Shown piece by piece: positions 1-7,794 of a DNA stretch of 19,296 nucleotides. The DNA is from an uncultured Synergistaceae bacterium (GTDB taxonomy: Bacteria > Synergistota > Synergistia > Synergistales > Aminobacteriaceae). The stretch covers positions 1 to 19,296 of the forward strand of contig CALMZW010000097.1 of NCBI GenBank assembly GCA_937870605.1, in the 5' to 3' direction. A program made the position numbers and the translations under genes. A model generated the notes under the pieces. It worked only from the letters and a program-made list of their open reading frames with translations, searched no databases and was not told where the DNA came from. The number at the start of each line of letters is the position of its first letter. Position 1 is the first letter of the stretch.

Positions 1-122
1 CACTTCGTCTGGAATTCCTTGAGCCTCATGGCGGCGCTGGTCAGGGCATGGGCCTCGAGTTCGCGGCCCGACATGGTGTTTTTCGCGGTCTTCTGGTAGG
101 CGTTAAGCGGATTTCCGTACAT
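1..122 (-). CDS. flaF: FlaF-like flagellar regulator, N-terminal part (runs off left edge)
   Basis: The minus strand from 122 to 1 encodes the first 40 residues of a protein beginning MYGNPLNAYQ and continuing with the motif TMSGRELEA followed by a helix. This matches the N-terminus of the FlaF flagellar biosynthesis family (AYxxT...SxRELEAxxLxxAA), small cytoplasmic proteins needed for flagellin secretion or translation and usually encoded next to flbT. The ATG overlaps the 3' end of the flbT-like frame by 20 nt, so the two are probably translationally coupled. No strong ribosome site is seen; a GGAG lies very close to the ATG. The C-terminus is outside the window. The assignment is by remembered family pattern, not a search. 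Confidence 0.6.
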   Translation of the reverse strand, partial: MYGNPLNAYQKTAKNTMSGRELEAHALTSAAMRLKEFQTK

Positions 123-216
123 TCTCCATCAGTTCCTTTTCGTAGTTGATGAGGATCTTGGTCTTCTTGAGGGCCCGGTAATACCTCGCGCTGGCGATAT
201 CCTCGCCGATCCCGAT
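103..216 (-). pseudogene. flbT: FlbT-like flagellar repressor, C-terminal remnant
   Basis: The minus frame ending with TAA at 105-103 reads ASARYYRALKKTKILINYE, then ELMEN and a short tail. This resembles the C-terminal helix of FlbT proteins (GRYYxALKxxRxLIxYExELL), which bind flagellin mRNA and pair genetically with FlaF. The next gene starting inside it is FlaF-like, which strengthens the call. FlbT should have roughly 100 more residues upstream. Beyond about position 190-215, however, the frame only mirrors the plus-strand arginine deiminase and has no FlbT-like sequence. The N-terminal part is therefore missing here, through rearrangement or misassembly. The exact breakpoint cannot be fixed by eye. 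Confidence 0.5.
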
Positions 217-1236
217 GTGAAGACGCGGCTCGTCGCGTCCATCGCGGAGACGGAGCGGCGGTTTCTTGCGCCGCGAACTCTGGAGGCGCTCGCGGAATAC
301 CTCTCCGGGCTCGTTCCATCGGTTCTCGTCGAAACGCTCTTCTTCGGGATGACGGTCGACGAACTCAACGAACGCACGAACGCCGCGTCGCTTTCGGACC
401 TCGCGAACCCCCTGTCGCAATGGGCGCTCTTCCCGATGTCCAACGTGCTCTATACGCGGGATCCCGTCGCCGTGGTCGGCGATGGGATCGTCTTCTGCCG
501 GATGCACAACCGGGACCGGGAGAAGGAGCCGCTGTGCTACCGCGCGATCTTCCGGCGCCACCCGCTCTTCGCCTCCCTCTCCGCGCCCGCGTGGTACGGC
601 GAGGATCCGGGCGACGACGATCCGATCGAGGGGGGCAACGTGCACTGCTACAGCCCGAGCTGCGTCGTGATCGGCATCAACGAACGCACGCGGCCCGACG
701 CGATCGAAAAGCTCGCGGAGCGGACGATGGCGAAGGGCGACGTCACGGACGTCATCGCGCTGATGTTCGAGAACCCGCGACTCAGCGAGAAAGACAATAT
801 CGGCCTGTCGGTCCACATGGACATGTTCCTGAACATGATCGACCGCGACGCGTTTCTCTTCTTTCCCTACATGGAGCGGAAGCTGACCGTCCTCCACCTC
901 ACGCCCGGCAGGGGAGGCCGGATCCGGATCAGGCGGGAGGATTCGCTGTTCGACACCCTGAAGCGCGTGCTGAAGCTCGACGCGATCCGGATCATCAAGG
1001 TCGGCGGGGACGAGAGCGAGGCCGTGGCGTTCGCGGAGCAGCGGGCCGGCTCGGGCGGAAACACGGTGAATCTGGAGCCGGGAAAGGTCTGCATCTGGGA
1101 CCGGAACATCGCGACGATCCGTGCGCTCGAACGCGGCGGCATCCAGGTTGTCGCGGTCGACGCCGACGAACTGACCAAGGGCGGAGGCGGCCCGCGCTGT
1201 TCGACGCTGCCGCTCTGGCGCGACGACCTTTCCTGA
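217..1236 (+). CDS. arcA: arginine deiminase, N-terminally truncated
   Basis: Arginine deiminase hydrolyses L-arginine to citrulline and ammonia in the cytoplasm, the first step of the arginine dihydrolase pathway. Family motifs appear in order from the GTG at 217: SNVLYTRDP (residues 75-83, for PNxxFTRDP), EGGN (138-141, usually EGGD), VHMD (H200, D202) and GGPRC with the nucleophile-position Cys328 near the C-terminus. The Asp, Glu, His and Cys catalytic positions are kept. The TRDP motif normally lies near residue 160, so about 80 residues, the first module with the LxxVLLHxPG-type strand, are missing. The GTG has no ribosome site, and the frame is open upstream to a TAG at 97-99 without another good start. 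It is probably a gene remnant or chimera. No arcB or arcC is adjacent. Confidence 0.8.
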   Translation: MKTRLVASIAETERRFLAPRTLEALAEYLSGLVPSVLVETLFFGMTVDELNERTNAASLSDLANPLSQWALFPMSNVLYTRDPVAVVGDGIVFCRMHNRDREKEPLCYRAIFRRHPLFASLSAPAWYGEDPGDDDPIEGGNVHCYSPSCVVIGINERTRPDAIEKLAERTMAKGDVTDVIALMFENPRLSEKDNIGLSVHMDMFLNMIDRDAFLFFPYMERKLTVLHLTPGRGGRIRIRREDSLFDTLKRVLKLDAIRIIKVGGDESEAVAFAEQRAGSGGNTVNLEPGKVCIWDRNIATIRALERGGIQVVAVDADELTKGGGGPRCSTLPLWRDDLS

Positions 1237-1296
1237 AAGCCGTTTTTTCTGGTAGAGTGGGTGCGTCGAACAGACGATACCGCAGGGGGGAACGGG

Positions 1297-2109
1297 ATGG
1301 ATTTCGGCTTCGGCGCCATGTCTCCGGCTGTACAAACGCTTCTCGGAACGCTTTTCACGTGGGGGATGACCGCCCTTGGGGCGGCCGTCGTCTTTCTGCA
1401 CCGGGATCCGGGGCAGAAGGCGCTTGACGTCATGCTCGGCTTCGCGGCCGGGGTGATGATCGCGGCGAGCTACTGGTCGCTCCTGTCCCCGGCGATCGAG
1501 ATGTCTGCCGAGCTGGGGTATCCGTCGTGGTTGCCTCCGGCCGTCGGCTTCATGCTGGGAGGCATGTCGCTTCGCCTCATCGACCGCCTGATGCCGCATC
1601 TTCACCTCGGATTTCCGGCGGCGGACGCGGAGGGTCTGCCGACGAAGTGGAAGCGGACGACGTTGATGATCCTCGCCATCACGCTGCACAACATCCCCGA
1701 AGGGATGGCCGTCGGCGTCGCGTTCGGCGCAGTGGCCTACGGCATCCCGTCGGCGTCCCTGGCGGGAGCCGTCGCGCTTGCGCTCGGCATCGGGATCCAG
1801 AATTTCCCCGAGGGCATCGCCGTGGCGATGCCGCTCCGGCGCGAGGGACTCTCGCAGTGGAAGAGCTTTTTTTACGGGCAGCTCTCCGGGCTCGTCGAGC
1901 CGTTCTTCGGCGTGCTCGGCGCGGTTCTCGTCTCGTACTCCCGGCCGTTGCTCCCGTTCGCGCTGGCCTATGCCGCCGGGGCGATGATCTTCGTGGTCGT
2001 GGAGGAGGTCATCCCGGAGTCGCAGCGGGGCGGGAACGGCGACATGGCGACGATGGGCGTGATGGTGGGCTTTACGACGATGATGATTCTCGACGTCGCC
2101 CTCGGGTGA
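1297..2109 (+). CDS. ZIP-family metal transporter (GufA/ZupT type)
   Basis: This is a 270-aa inner-membrane divalent metal transporter of the ZIP family, expected to move Zn2+ or related ions into the cytoplasm. Eight hydrophobic segments are seen. The two family signatures sit in the middle of the protein: HNIPEG in TM4 and QNFPEG in TM5, whose His/Asn/Glu side chains form the binuclear metal site. A further EE pair lies in VVVEEVIPES. ATG 1297 is chosen over an in-frame GTG at 1261 because AGGGGGG (1284-1290) lies 6 nt upstream. It follows the deiminase by 60 nt and precedes the decarboxylase by 22 nt, so co-transcription is likely. Length and motifs are normal for the GufA branch. Metal specificity cannot be read from sequence. 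Confidence 0.9.
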   Translation: MDFGFGAMSPAVQTLLGTLFTWGMTALGAAVVFLHRDPGQKALDVMLGFAAGVMIAASYWSLLSPAIEMSAELGYPSWLPPAVGFMLGGMSLRLIDRLMPHLHLGFPAADAEGLPTKWKRTTLMILAITLHNIPEGMAVGVAFGAVAYGIPSASLAGAVALALGIGIQNFPEGIAVAMPLRREGLSQWKSFFYGQLSGLVEPFFGVLGAVLVSYSRPLLPFALAYAAGAMIFVVVEEVIPESQRGGNGDMATMGVMVGFTTMMILDVALG

Positions 2110-2131
2110 CGATACGGAAGGAGCGGGTTGG

Positions 2132-3523
2132 GTGAAGGATCTTCTGGCGTATGCGGCGTCCCTTGCGGGGGAGTATCTCGAAGGCGTCGGCGAACGGCAT
2201 GTCGGAGCGACTGCCTCGTACGGCGAGTGTCTGCGTCTCCTGTCGCGCGATCTGCCCGAAGAGGGCGCCGGAGCGAAGGATGCGCTTGACGAGCTTGTCC
2301 GCGGAGCCGGTCCGGGCCTTGTGGCGTCCGCGGGCCGGAGGTACTTCGGCTTCGTTACGGGAGGCAGCCTTCCCGCGTCGGTCGCCGCGGACGTCATGAC
2401 GACCGCGTGGGACCAGAACGCCGTTCTGGCCGTTTCGTCACCGGCCGCCGCCGCGGTGGAGGAGGTCGTCGCGGGGTGGGTTCTGTCGCTTCTCGGGCTG
2501 CCCGAAGGCGCGGGCGTCGGCTTCGTGACCGGCTGCCAGATGGCGAACTTCACCTGCCTCGCGGCGGCCCGCCATCAGGTGCTCCGGGATGTCGGCCACG
2601 ACGTCGAACGAAAGGGGCTTTTCGGGGCGCCCGCCGTGACCGTGATCGCCGGAAAAGAGGCGCATGCCACGCTCTTCGCCGCCGTGCGGATGCTGGGGCT
2701 GGGGCAGGACCGGATGCTTCTCGCGGACGCGGACGACCAGGGGAGGATGCGTCCTTCGGCGCTGAAAGCGATTTTGTCCGGCGTTTCCGGGCCCGCGATC
2801 GTGTGCGCGCAGGCGGGGAACGTCAACTCCGGCGCCTTCGACCCGTTCGACGAGATCATCCCGATCGCGAAAGAACACGGCTGCTGGGTGCACGTCGACG
2901 GCGCCTTCGGCCTGTGGGCGGCCGCGTGCGACGGGCTGAAGGCCCTGACGCGGGGCGTCGCGGGCGCCGATTCGTGGGCAACGGACGCCCACAAATGGCT
3001 CAACGTCCCGTACGACTCGGGGCTGGCCATCGTGGCGAACACCGCGGCGCACCGGGCGAGCATGACGATCGAGGCCCCGTATTACGTCCGGACGCAGGGC
3101 GAGGTGCGCGAGCCGAACCACTGGGTTCCGGAATCGTCGCGGCGCGCGCGGGGCTTCCCGCTCTATGCGGCGCTTCTGTCCATCGGACGCAGGGGTGTTG
3201 CGGATCTCGTCGGGACGAATTGCCGTCAGGCGCGGCTCATGGCGGAGCTTCTCGATGCGGAGGACGGCGTCGAGATCATGAATCGCGTCGTGCTGAACCA
3301 GGTCGTGGCGCGTTTCCTGCCTCGGAGCGGAGATGCGGACGCCTTTACGCGACGCGTCGTTGCGGCCGTCCAGGACGAGGGAACCTGCTGGGCCGGGGGC
3401 ACGAACTGGCATGGCGCGGCGGGGATGCGGATCTCCGTTTCGAGCTGGGCGACGACGGACGACGACATCCGCCGCTCGGCGGACGCGATTCTCGCGACGT
3501 TCCGCAAGCAGAGGGAGGAGTAG
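2132..3523 (+). CDS. PLP-dependent group II amino acid decarboxylase
   Basis: This 463-aa cytoplasmic enzyme belongs to the glutamate/aromatic-amino-acid decarboxylase group of fold-type I PLP enzymes. Visible landmarks are the substrate/PLP region FGFVTGGSLPA, the stacking region TGCQMANFT, HVDGAFG with Asp256 for the pyridine nitrogen, and DAHKWLN with the Schiff-base Lys288. The C-terminal small domain has the typical MRISVSSWATT motif. The GTG start has GGAAGGAG (2116-2123) 8 nt upstream. Length is normal. The substrate is not evident; glutamate, aspartate, tyrosine or tryptophan analogues are possible. The TGGSLPASVAAD segment and overall style are nearest to the aspartate-aminotransferase-like DDC/HDC subfamily. 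Its stop lies 6 nt from the stop of the convergent unknown gene, with no terminator between them. Confidence 0.88.
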   Translation: MKDLLAYAASLAGEYLEGVGERHVGATASYGECLRLLSRDLPEEGAGAKDALDELVRGAGPGLVASAGRRYFGFVTGGSLPASVAADVMTTAWDQNAVLAVSSPAAAAVEEVVAGWVLSLLGLPEGAGVGFVTGCQMANFTCLAAARHQVLRDVGHDVERKGLFGAPAVTVIAGKEAHATLFAAVRMLGLGQDRMLLADADDQGRMRPSALKAILSGVSGPAIVCAQAGNVNSGAFDPFDEIIPIAKEHGCWVHVDGAFGLWAAACDGLKALTRGVAGADSWATDAHKWLNVPYDSGLAIVANTAAHRASMTIEAPYYVRTQGEVREPNHWVPESSRRARGFPLYAALLSIGRRGVADLVGTNCRQARLMAELLDAEDGVEIMNRVVLNQVVARFLPRSGDADAFTRRVVAAVQDEGTCWAGGTNWHGAAGMRISVSSWATTDDDIRRSADAILATFRKQREE

Positions 3524-3529
3524 GGGAAT

Positions 3530-4945
3530 CTACTCCTCGACTTTCTGCGCGAAGATCTGAAGAAAGGCCTTGTGCGTGTGGCGGGGGAGGATGCGGTACC
3601 CCTGCTGCTCCTTGGTGAGCCAGAGGTAGTAGTCCTTGTAGAAGGACTGCCCGAGGTCGACGATGGATTTCCCCTTGTTGTCGGGGATGAGTTCGTACCC
3701 GTTCTTGATGTCCCGGTCCTCGTCGCTGTCCCAGCGGAAGGTCCCGAGCGCGTAGGAGATGCTGCGATCCGCGCTGTAGTTGGGCATGATGGGGAGCAGG
3801 AGCGTGTTGTCGCTCCAGTCGTAGGTGCCGTAGCCCCGTCCCGGGACGAGGATGACGCGGGGAATGCCGTACATTCGCACGCGCGCGACCGAAAACATCC
3901 CGAAATCGGCGTTCGACAGCTTGTCGAGAAGCTCTCCCACGGTTCTGAGGGGAACGACTTTCGTTTCCTTGTCGCAGAGGGGCGACGGCTCCAGCCGGGC
4001 GCTCTTCGCCGTGAGTTCCACGTATTCCTTTTTCGTCTCGAGCGCGGTCCGCATCGCGACCCTGCGTGCGGCCTGCGCCTCCTTCGCGTACGCGTCGCGG
4101 AACTTCCGCGTCCGGAATTCCCATCGGGACAGCTCCCTCCGGATGAAGACGAGATCGCGCGCGCAGTTCTTGCCCGCTTCGAGCATCGCGAGGACCCGCT
4201 TCGTTTCCGCCTCGTCGAGCGCGCCGCTCTCCACGGCCGTGCGCAGAAGGATCGTGAGCTGGATCTCCGCGTCGTGGAACTGCTTGTGCTCCACGGACAT
4301 CTGCTGCCGCGCGTCCCCCTCGCTCTCCCGGAAATTGCGGGTCCGCATCGCGACCTCGGTGTATCCGCCGATGGACGACGAGAGATGCTCCGCGAGCGCG
4401 CGCACTTCGTCCGGCCGGATTCCCGAGCACTTTGCGAGGACGCCGTTGAGGAAAAACTGCAACCGCTGGCGATGCGCGTCCAGACGGCGTTCGAACGCGG
4501 AAATCCGGGTGAGCGCCGTGTACCCGCTCCGGTCGTTCGGCGCGGGGCGGTCATTGACCAGGGAATAGAGTTCGGCGAGATAGTCGCTGAACGTATAGAT
4601 CTGAAAGAGTCCGAGCGGGGCGTCCTGCCGGATCCATTCCGCCGCCCCTTCGGGCGCCGGGGCGAGCGCCTCGGAGAGGAAGCCCGTATCGAGGAACAGT
4701 CGCTCGTTTTCGTCGAAGGTCAGGCGCTCCGGCTCTTCGGAGGCGCGGTTCTCGAGAAGACGCGACGCCAGCGTCCAGTAGAGCGCGTTCAACTCCTGGC
4801 GCAGCCGTTTGACCGTTATCCGGTCCTGCGACTCGCGCGAGTCCTGCAGCGAGACGACGGTTTCGATGGAGGATCCGGCGCGGTGCAGAAGCGTCGCCAT
4901 TTCGGGATCGTTGTTCCAGTGATCGAGGATCGTTCGCACGGACAC
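3530..4945 (-). CDS. conserved-looking protein of unknown function, 471 aa
   Basis: I do not recognise this family. GTG 4945 is chosen because AAGGAGG (4957-4951) lies 5 nt upstream; a longer frame to 5026 adds 27 residues with no ribosome site. No signal peptide or membrane segment is visible, so it is probably cytosolic. Residues 1 to about 320 look strongly alpha-helical, with many Arg/Glu/Gln heptad-like stretches and an Arg/Ala-rich helix around the middle. The last 130 residues look like a compact mixed domain with VILVPGRGYGTYDW, ALGTFRWDSDEDRD and FYKDYYLWLTKE, rich in Trp, Tyr and charged residues. Codon use matches the neighbours. It is monocistronic, convergent with the decarboxylase and divergent from a c-di-GMP-type membrane protein. 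Confidence 0.8.
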   Translation of the reverse strand: MSVRTILDHWNNDPEMATLLHRAGSSIETVVSLQDSRESQDRITVKRLRQELNALYWTLASRLLENRASEEPERLTFDENERLFLDTGFLSEALAPAPEGAAEWIRQDAPLGLFQIYTFSDYLAELYSLVNDRPAPNDRSGYTALTRISAFERRLDAHRQRLQFFLNGVLAKCSGIRPDEVRALAEHLSSSIGGYTEVAMRTRNFRESEGDARQQMSVEHKQFHDAEIQLTILLRTAVESGALDEAETKRVLAMLEAGKNCARDLVFIRRELSRWEFRTRKFRDAYAKEAQAARRVAMRTALETKKEYVELTAKSARLEPSPLCDKETKVVPLRTVGELLDKLSNADFGMFSVARVRMYGIPRVILVPGRGYGTYDWSDNTLLLPIMPNYSADRSISYALGTFRWDSDEDRDIKNGYELIPDNKGKSIVDLGQSFYKDYYLWLTKEQQGYRILPRHTHKAFLQIFAQKVEE

Positions 4946-4981
4946 GTCGCCCTCCTTCGAAAGGTGAATCCATACCGAAAA

Positions 4982-5010
4982 ACAATAGCGTCTGACTCCG
5001 GAAATGTCCA
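4982..5010 (-). promoter_or_regulatory. candidate sigma70 promoter for the 471-aa gene
   Basis: On the minus strand TGGACA (5010-5005), a 17-nt spacer and TATTGT (4987-4982) precede the start by about 40 nt. The -35 matches consensus at five of six bases and the -10 at four. It would give a leader of about 30 nt that contains the ribosome site. Confidence 0.45.
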
Positions 5011-5147
5011 GAGAGTCCGTCCCCATTTGTCGCGTGACCGGTTCGAGTGTTTTCTTTTCAGGACTTTTAATTTACTATAGACGCACAAGGCCTCCATAAA
5101 AATCGGGAGAGACGACGCAACGATTCATCGGGATCGGAGACGTATAC

Positions 5148-6956
5148 GTGCGAACGTACCGAAACGCAGCGGCGGTTGGACTATTCGTGTTGTCGGCGCT
5201 CTTCTCGTATCGCCTCGCCGCTTTGGGAGGCGGATACTCGCCGTTGTGGCTCTCGACGGGGGCGGGCGTCGGCGTCCTGTACCTGCTCGGCGTTCGCGCC
5301 TGGCCCGTCCTGTTGCTCGTCAACCTTGCGGGCAATCTGATGCTTCCCGAGTCGTTGACCGTCTTCGGCGCCCTGTCCGCAGCGGTCGGAGCGGGGACAT
5401 CCGCGCTCGGCGTCCGGATCGCGCTGTGGAAACGAAGCGAAGGAGGCCTGTTCGGCGGCCTCTCCGCAATGACGTTTTTCCTGCTTTCGGCCGGACTGTC
5501 GCCGGCGCTTTTCGGGGCGGCGTTCGGGTTGTTGGGGATCCCGCCCGAAATCCGGCAGATCCACACGTTCGTCGGCTGGGTCGTTTCCGATCTGACGGGT
5601 GTCGTGATCCTGGCGCCCGCGATGATCGCGCTGCTCGGCGGCGACCGCAAACGAAAGACGACCTTTACGGTCGAGGCGAGCCTTTTCGTCGCGCTCTTCA
5701 GCGTCCTGTGCCTCGGCGTTTTCGGTCAGACCATCCCGAGCCGGCTCGCGGAATACCCCCTTCCGTTCCTTCTGGCCCCCTTCCTTCTCTGGGCGGCGTT
5801 CCGGTTCGGCACGATCTTTTTTATCGATGTCCTCTCCTTTTCCGCTGTCGTCTCCCTGACCGGTTCGTTCTTCGGGCGCGGTCCCTACGCCGTCTACCCC
5901 TTCGAGACATCGATCGTCGTGACGCAGGTGTTCCTGATCGTTCTCGGCGGACTGGCCCTGCTCTTCCATGCGGCGTCGCTCGAGGGGGACTTCCGTCTGG
6001 AGGCGATGGCCGAACAGCGGCGGTCACTCGAGCGACTGAACGAGCAACTTGAGGCGGAGATCCGGGAACGGACCCTGGAAGTCCTGCGGAGCATCTCCGA
6101 TATCAGGCTGTTCGGCGACAGGAAGGATCAGGACGACGAGTCCGCCGGCTCCCGATTCGTCGCGTTCCGGCTTTCGAACGAAGGAACGCTGTGGCGGGCG
6201 AGCGCCGGACTGGCGCAGGCGCTCGGATACGCTTCGTCCCGGGCGTTGCTCGAAATGGAGAGCATGGTTCCCGGAGGCTTTCTGCTCGGTCGGAAGGATC
6301 ACGAGCAGCTCATGGAAGCGGCCCGGCGGCGCGACGTCATGACGGAACGGACGCTCGACCTGTCGGGGCAGGGGGGATTGTCGAAACGGCTCACAATGGA
6401 CATTCGCGCCGTGTACATGCCGGACGGCGCGCTGTTTTTCATCGAGTGCGTCGCGCCCGACCCCCGGATATTCGGGGCCGTCCCGGGCGATGTGTTCGAC
6501 GACGCGACCGGCCTGCCGGATCTCCGGTATCTCGACGGGATGTGGTCGGACAACGGGTATCTTCCGGGCCCTGTGGACTTCGACTGCGCGCTGGGCGTTC
6601 TTCGGATATCGCCGTCGCCGGTTCCGGATGCCAGGTTTCGCCGCTGCCTCGAACACGCATGCTCCTGTTGTCTCCGAAGCCTCGATCCGATCGTGCGGAG
6701 CGGAGACGGCGAACTGGCGATCCTGCTCTTCGGCGTCGGCGGCATGCGGGGAGGGCGTGAGGTTATGGCGACGTTCCGAAAGGAACTGGCGTCGCGCCTC
6801 GAAGCGGAGCGGGTCGTTCCCTCGATGCGATTCGGCGTCACGGGGATCCTTCGGAACATGTCCCCGCTGCAGATCGTGAACGAAGCCCGAAAAGACCTGG
6901 AACGGCGGCGGGACGATCGCGAGGCGGCGTCCGCGCGGGGCGTCGCGTTTCGCTGA
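5148..6956 (+). CDS. MASE1 membrane sensor with PAS and degenerate GGDEF domain
   Basis: This is a 602-aa inner-membrane protein. Residues 1 to about 275 contain about eight hydrophobic segments with the WLSTGAGVGVLYLLG pattern and Trp/Pro features of MASE1 sensor domains. A coiled coil (LERLNEQLEAEIRERT) follows, then a PAS-like region (about 335-440) and a C-terminal GGDEF-like domain from DDATGLPDLRYL. The signature is degenerate: aligning RSGDGELAIL (517-526) on RYGGDEFAIL puts Gly at the metal-binding Asp, so cyclase activity is unlikely. It may serve as a c-di-GMP or GTP receptor or partner. GTG 5148 has GGAG (5136-5139) 8 nt upstream. A TACTAT -10-like box at 5073-5078 is the only promoter hint. 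It stands alone, divergent from the unknown gene. Confidence 0.82.
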   Translation: MRTYRNAAAVGLFVLSALFSYRLAALGGGYSPLWLSTGAGVGVLYLLGVRAWPVLLLVNLAGNLMLPESLTVFGALSAAVGAGTSALGVRIALWKRSEGGLFGGLSAMTFFLLSAGLSPALFGAAFGLLGIPPEIRQIHTFVGWVVSDLTGVVILAPAMIALLGGDRKRKTTFTVEASLFVALFSVLCLGVFGQTIPSRLAEYPLPFLLAPFLLWAAFRFGTIFFIDVLSFSAVVSLTGSFFGRGPYAVYPFETSIVVTQVFLIVLGGLALLFHAASLEGDFRLEAMAEQRRSLERLNEQLEAEIRERTLEVLRSISDIRLFGDRKDQDDESAGSRFVAFRLSNEGTLWRASAGLAQALGYASSRALLEMESMVPGGFLLGRKDHEQLMEAARRRDVMTERTLDLSGQGGLSKRLTMDIRAVYMPDGALFFIECVAPDPRIFGAVPGDVFDDATGLPDLRYLDGMWSDNGYLPGPVDFDCALGVLRISPSPVPDARFRRCLEHACSCCLRSLDPIVRSGDGELAILLFGVGGMRGGREVMATFRKELASRLEAERVVPSMRFGVTGILRNMSPLQIVNEARKDLERRRDDREAASARGVAFR

Positions 6957-6994
6957 GGCGCATCGCAACGCACGGCTGCGTCACGGGACGACGC

Positions 6995-7753
6995 TCATTC
7001 GGACGGAGTCGCGACCGCGTCGGAAAGGGAAACGAAGCGAACTCCCGCTGCGAGCATTTCCGGAACGGCGTCGATGACGCCTTCAGCCGTGCCGCGCGCC
7101 GGACGGTTCGCGTGAAGGAGCACGATGTCGCCCGGACGGGCCGCGAGAAGGGCTTCCTTCACGCGACGCCGGGACCATGTGCCCCCTGCGTCTCCGAGGA
7201 CGCTGTATCCGGCGGCGGCGTACCCGTGTTTTCGCAACACGGCGACGGCCGCTTCCTCGTAGTGATTGGTTCCGGATCGAAAGAAGCGCGGCGTTCCGCC
7301 CGTGAGGGCGCGGATGAGCCGGGCCGCGTCGTCGGCCTCGGCAAGCAGCTCCTTTCGGTTAGCCGTCCCGGCGATGCCGTATGCGCGGCGGCCGGAGAGC
7401 GACGCGGGGCGGTGGTTCATGCCGTGGTTCTGGATGTCGAACGTGGGACAGGAGGCGAGAAAGGCCGCGTCGTCCGGGTTCGACCGGATCCATCTGCCGG
7501 TGATGAAGAACGTCGCCGCGATGTGTCGCGAGAGAAGAAAGTTCACGAGCTTCCGGTCGAGTTCGCTTCCCTTCGGCCCGCCGCATACATCGAACGTGAG
7601 CGCGACATCGTTTCCGCGCGGCCGGAACGACGTCAGCACCCCCGGGACCGCTTCCCCCCACCGCTCTTCCCGCGCCGCGGCCTGCGCCGGGCGGTGGAAG
7701 GCGATGATCGTTAGCAGTACAATACAAACGATATGGATTTTCGGAAATCGCAT
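6995..7753 (-). CDS. secreted polysaccharide deacetylase (CE4/NodB fold)
   Basis: This 252-aa exported enzyme probably removes acetyl groups from peptidoglycan or another N-acetylated glycan. Residues 1 to about 26 form a signal peptide (KIHIVCIVLLTIIAFHRPAQA). The NodB motifs are ALTFDVCGG (Asp55) and HGMNH (His110, His114), which fit the catalytic Asp and the two metal-binding His. RFFRSGTNHY and DIVLLHANRP fit motifs 3 and 5. The second Asp of the usual TFDDG motif is Val; TFDxCGG is, as I remember, a known branch of the family. ATG 7753 is preferred to GTG 7762 because GAGGT (7765-7761) lies 7 nt upstream of it. The gene is divergent from the flavoprotein gene, with only 41 nt between the two starts, so promoters must overlap or lie inside the coding regions. 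Confidence 0.88.
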   Translation of the reverse strand: MRFPKIHIVCIVLLTIIAFHRPAQAAAREERWGEAVPGVLTSFRPRGNDVALTFDVCGGPKGSELDRKLVNFLLSRHIAATFFITGRWIRSNPDDAAFLASCPTFDIQNHGMNHRPASLSGRRAYGIAGTANRKELLAEADDAARLIRALTGGTPRFFRSGTNHYEEAAVAVLRKHGYAAAGYSVLGDAGGTWSRRRVKEALLAARPGDIVLLHANRPARGTAEGVIDAVPEMLAAGVRFVSLSDAVATPSE

Positions 7754-7794
7754 GATTCGCACCTCATTTCTCGTGACGTCGGGAGGGAATGGAC

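Noticed and set aside
103..2553. 816-aa minus-strand open frame spanning the deiminase and ZIP genes
   Set aside because: It is a GC-rich antisense shadow rich in Arg/His/Pro. Only its last about 35 codons (the FlbT-like end) look like real protein, and these lie beyond the plus-strand genes.
3572..5080. 502-aa plus-strand open frame opposite the unknown 471-aa gene
   Set aside because: I compared both strands because neither matches a family I know. The minus frame has the ribosome site, promoter and natural composition (Trp, Tyr, Lys, Asn use); the plus frame is Arg/Glu/Val-rich and has no ribosome site.
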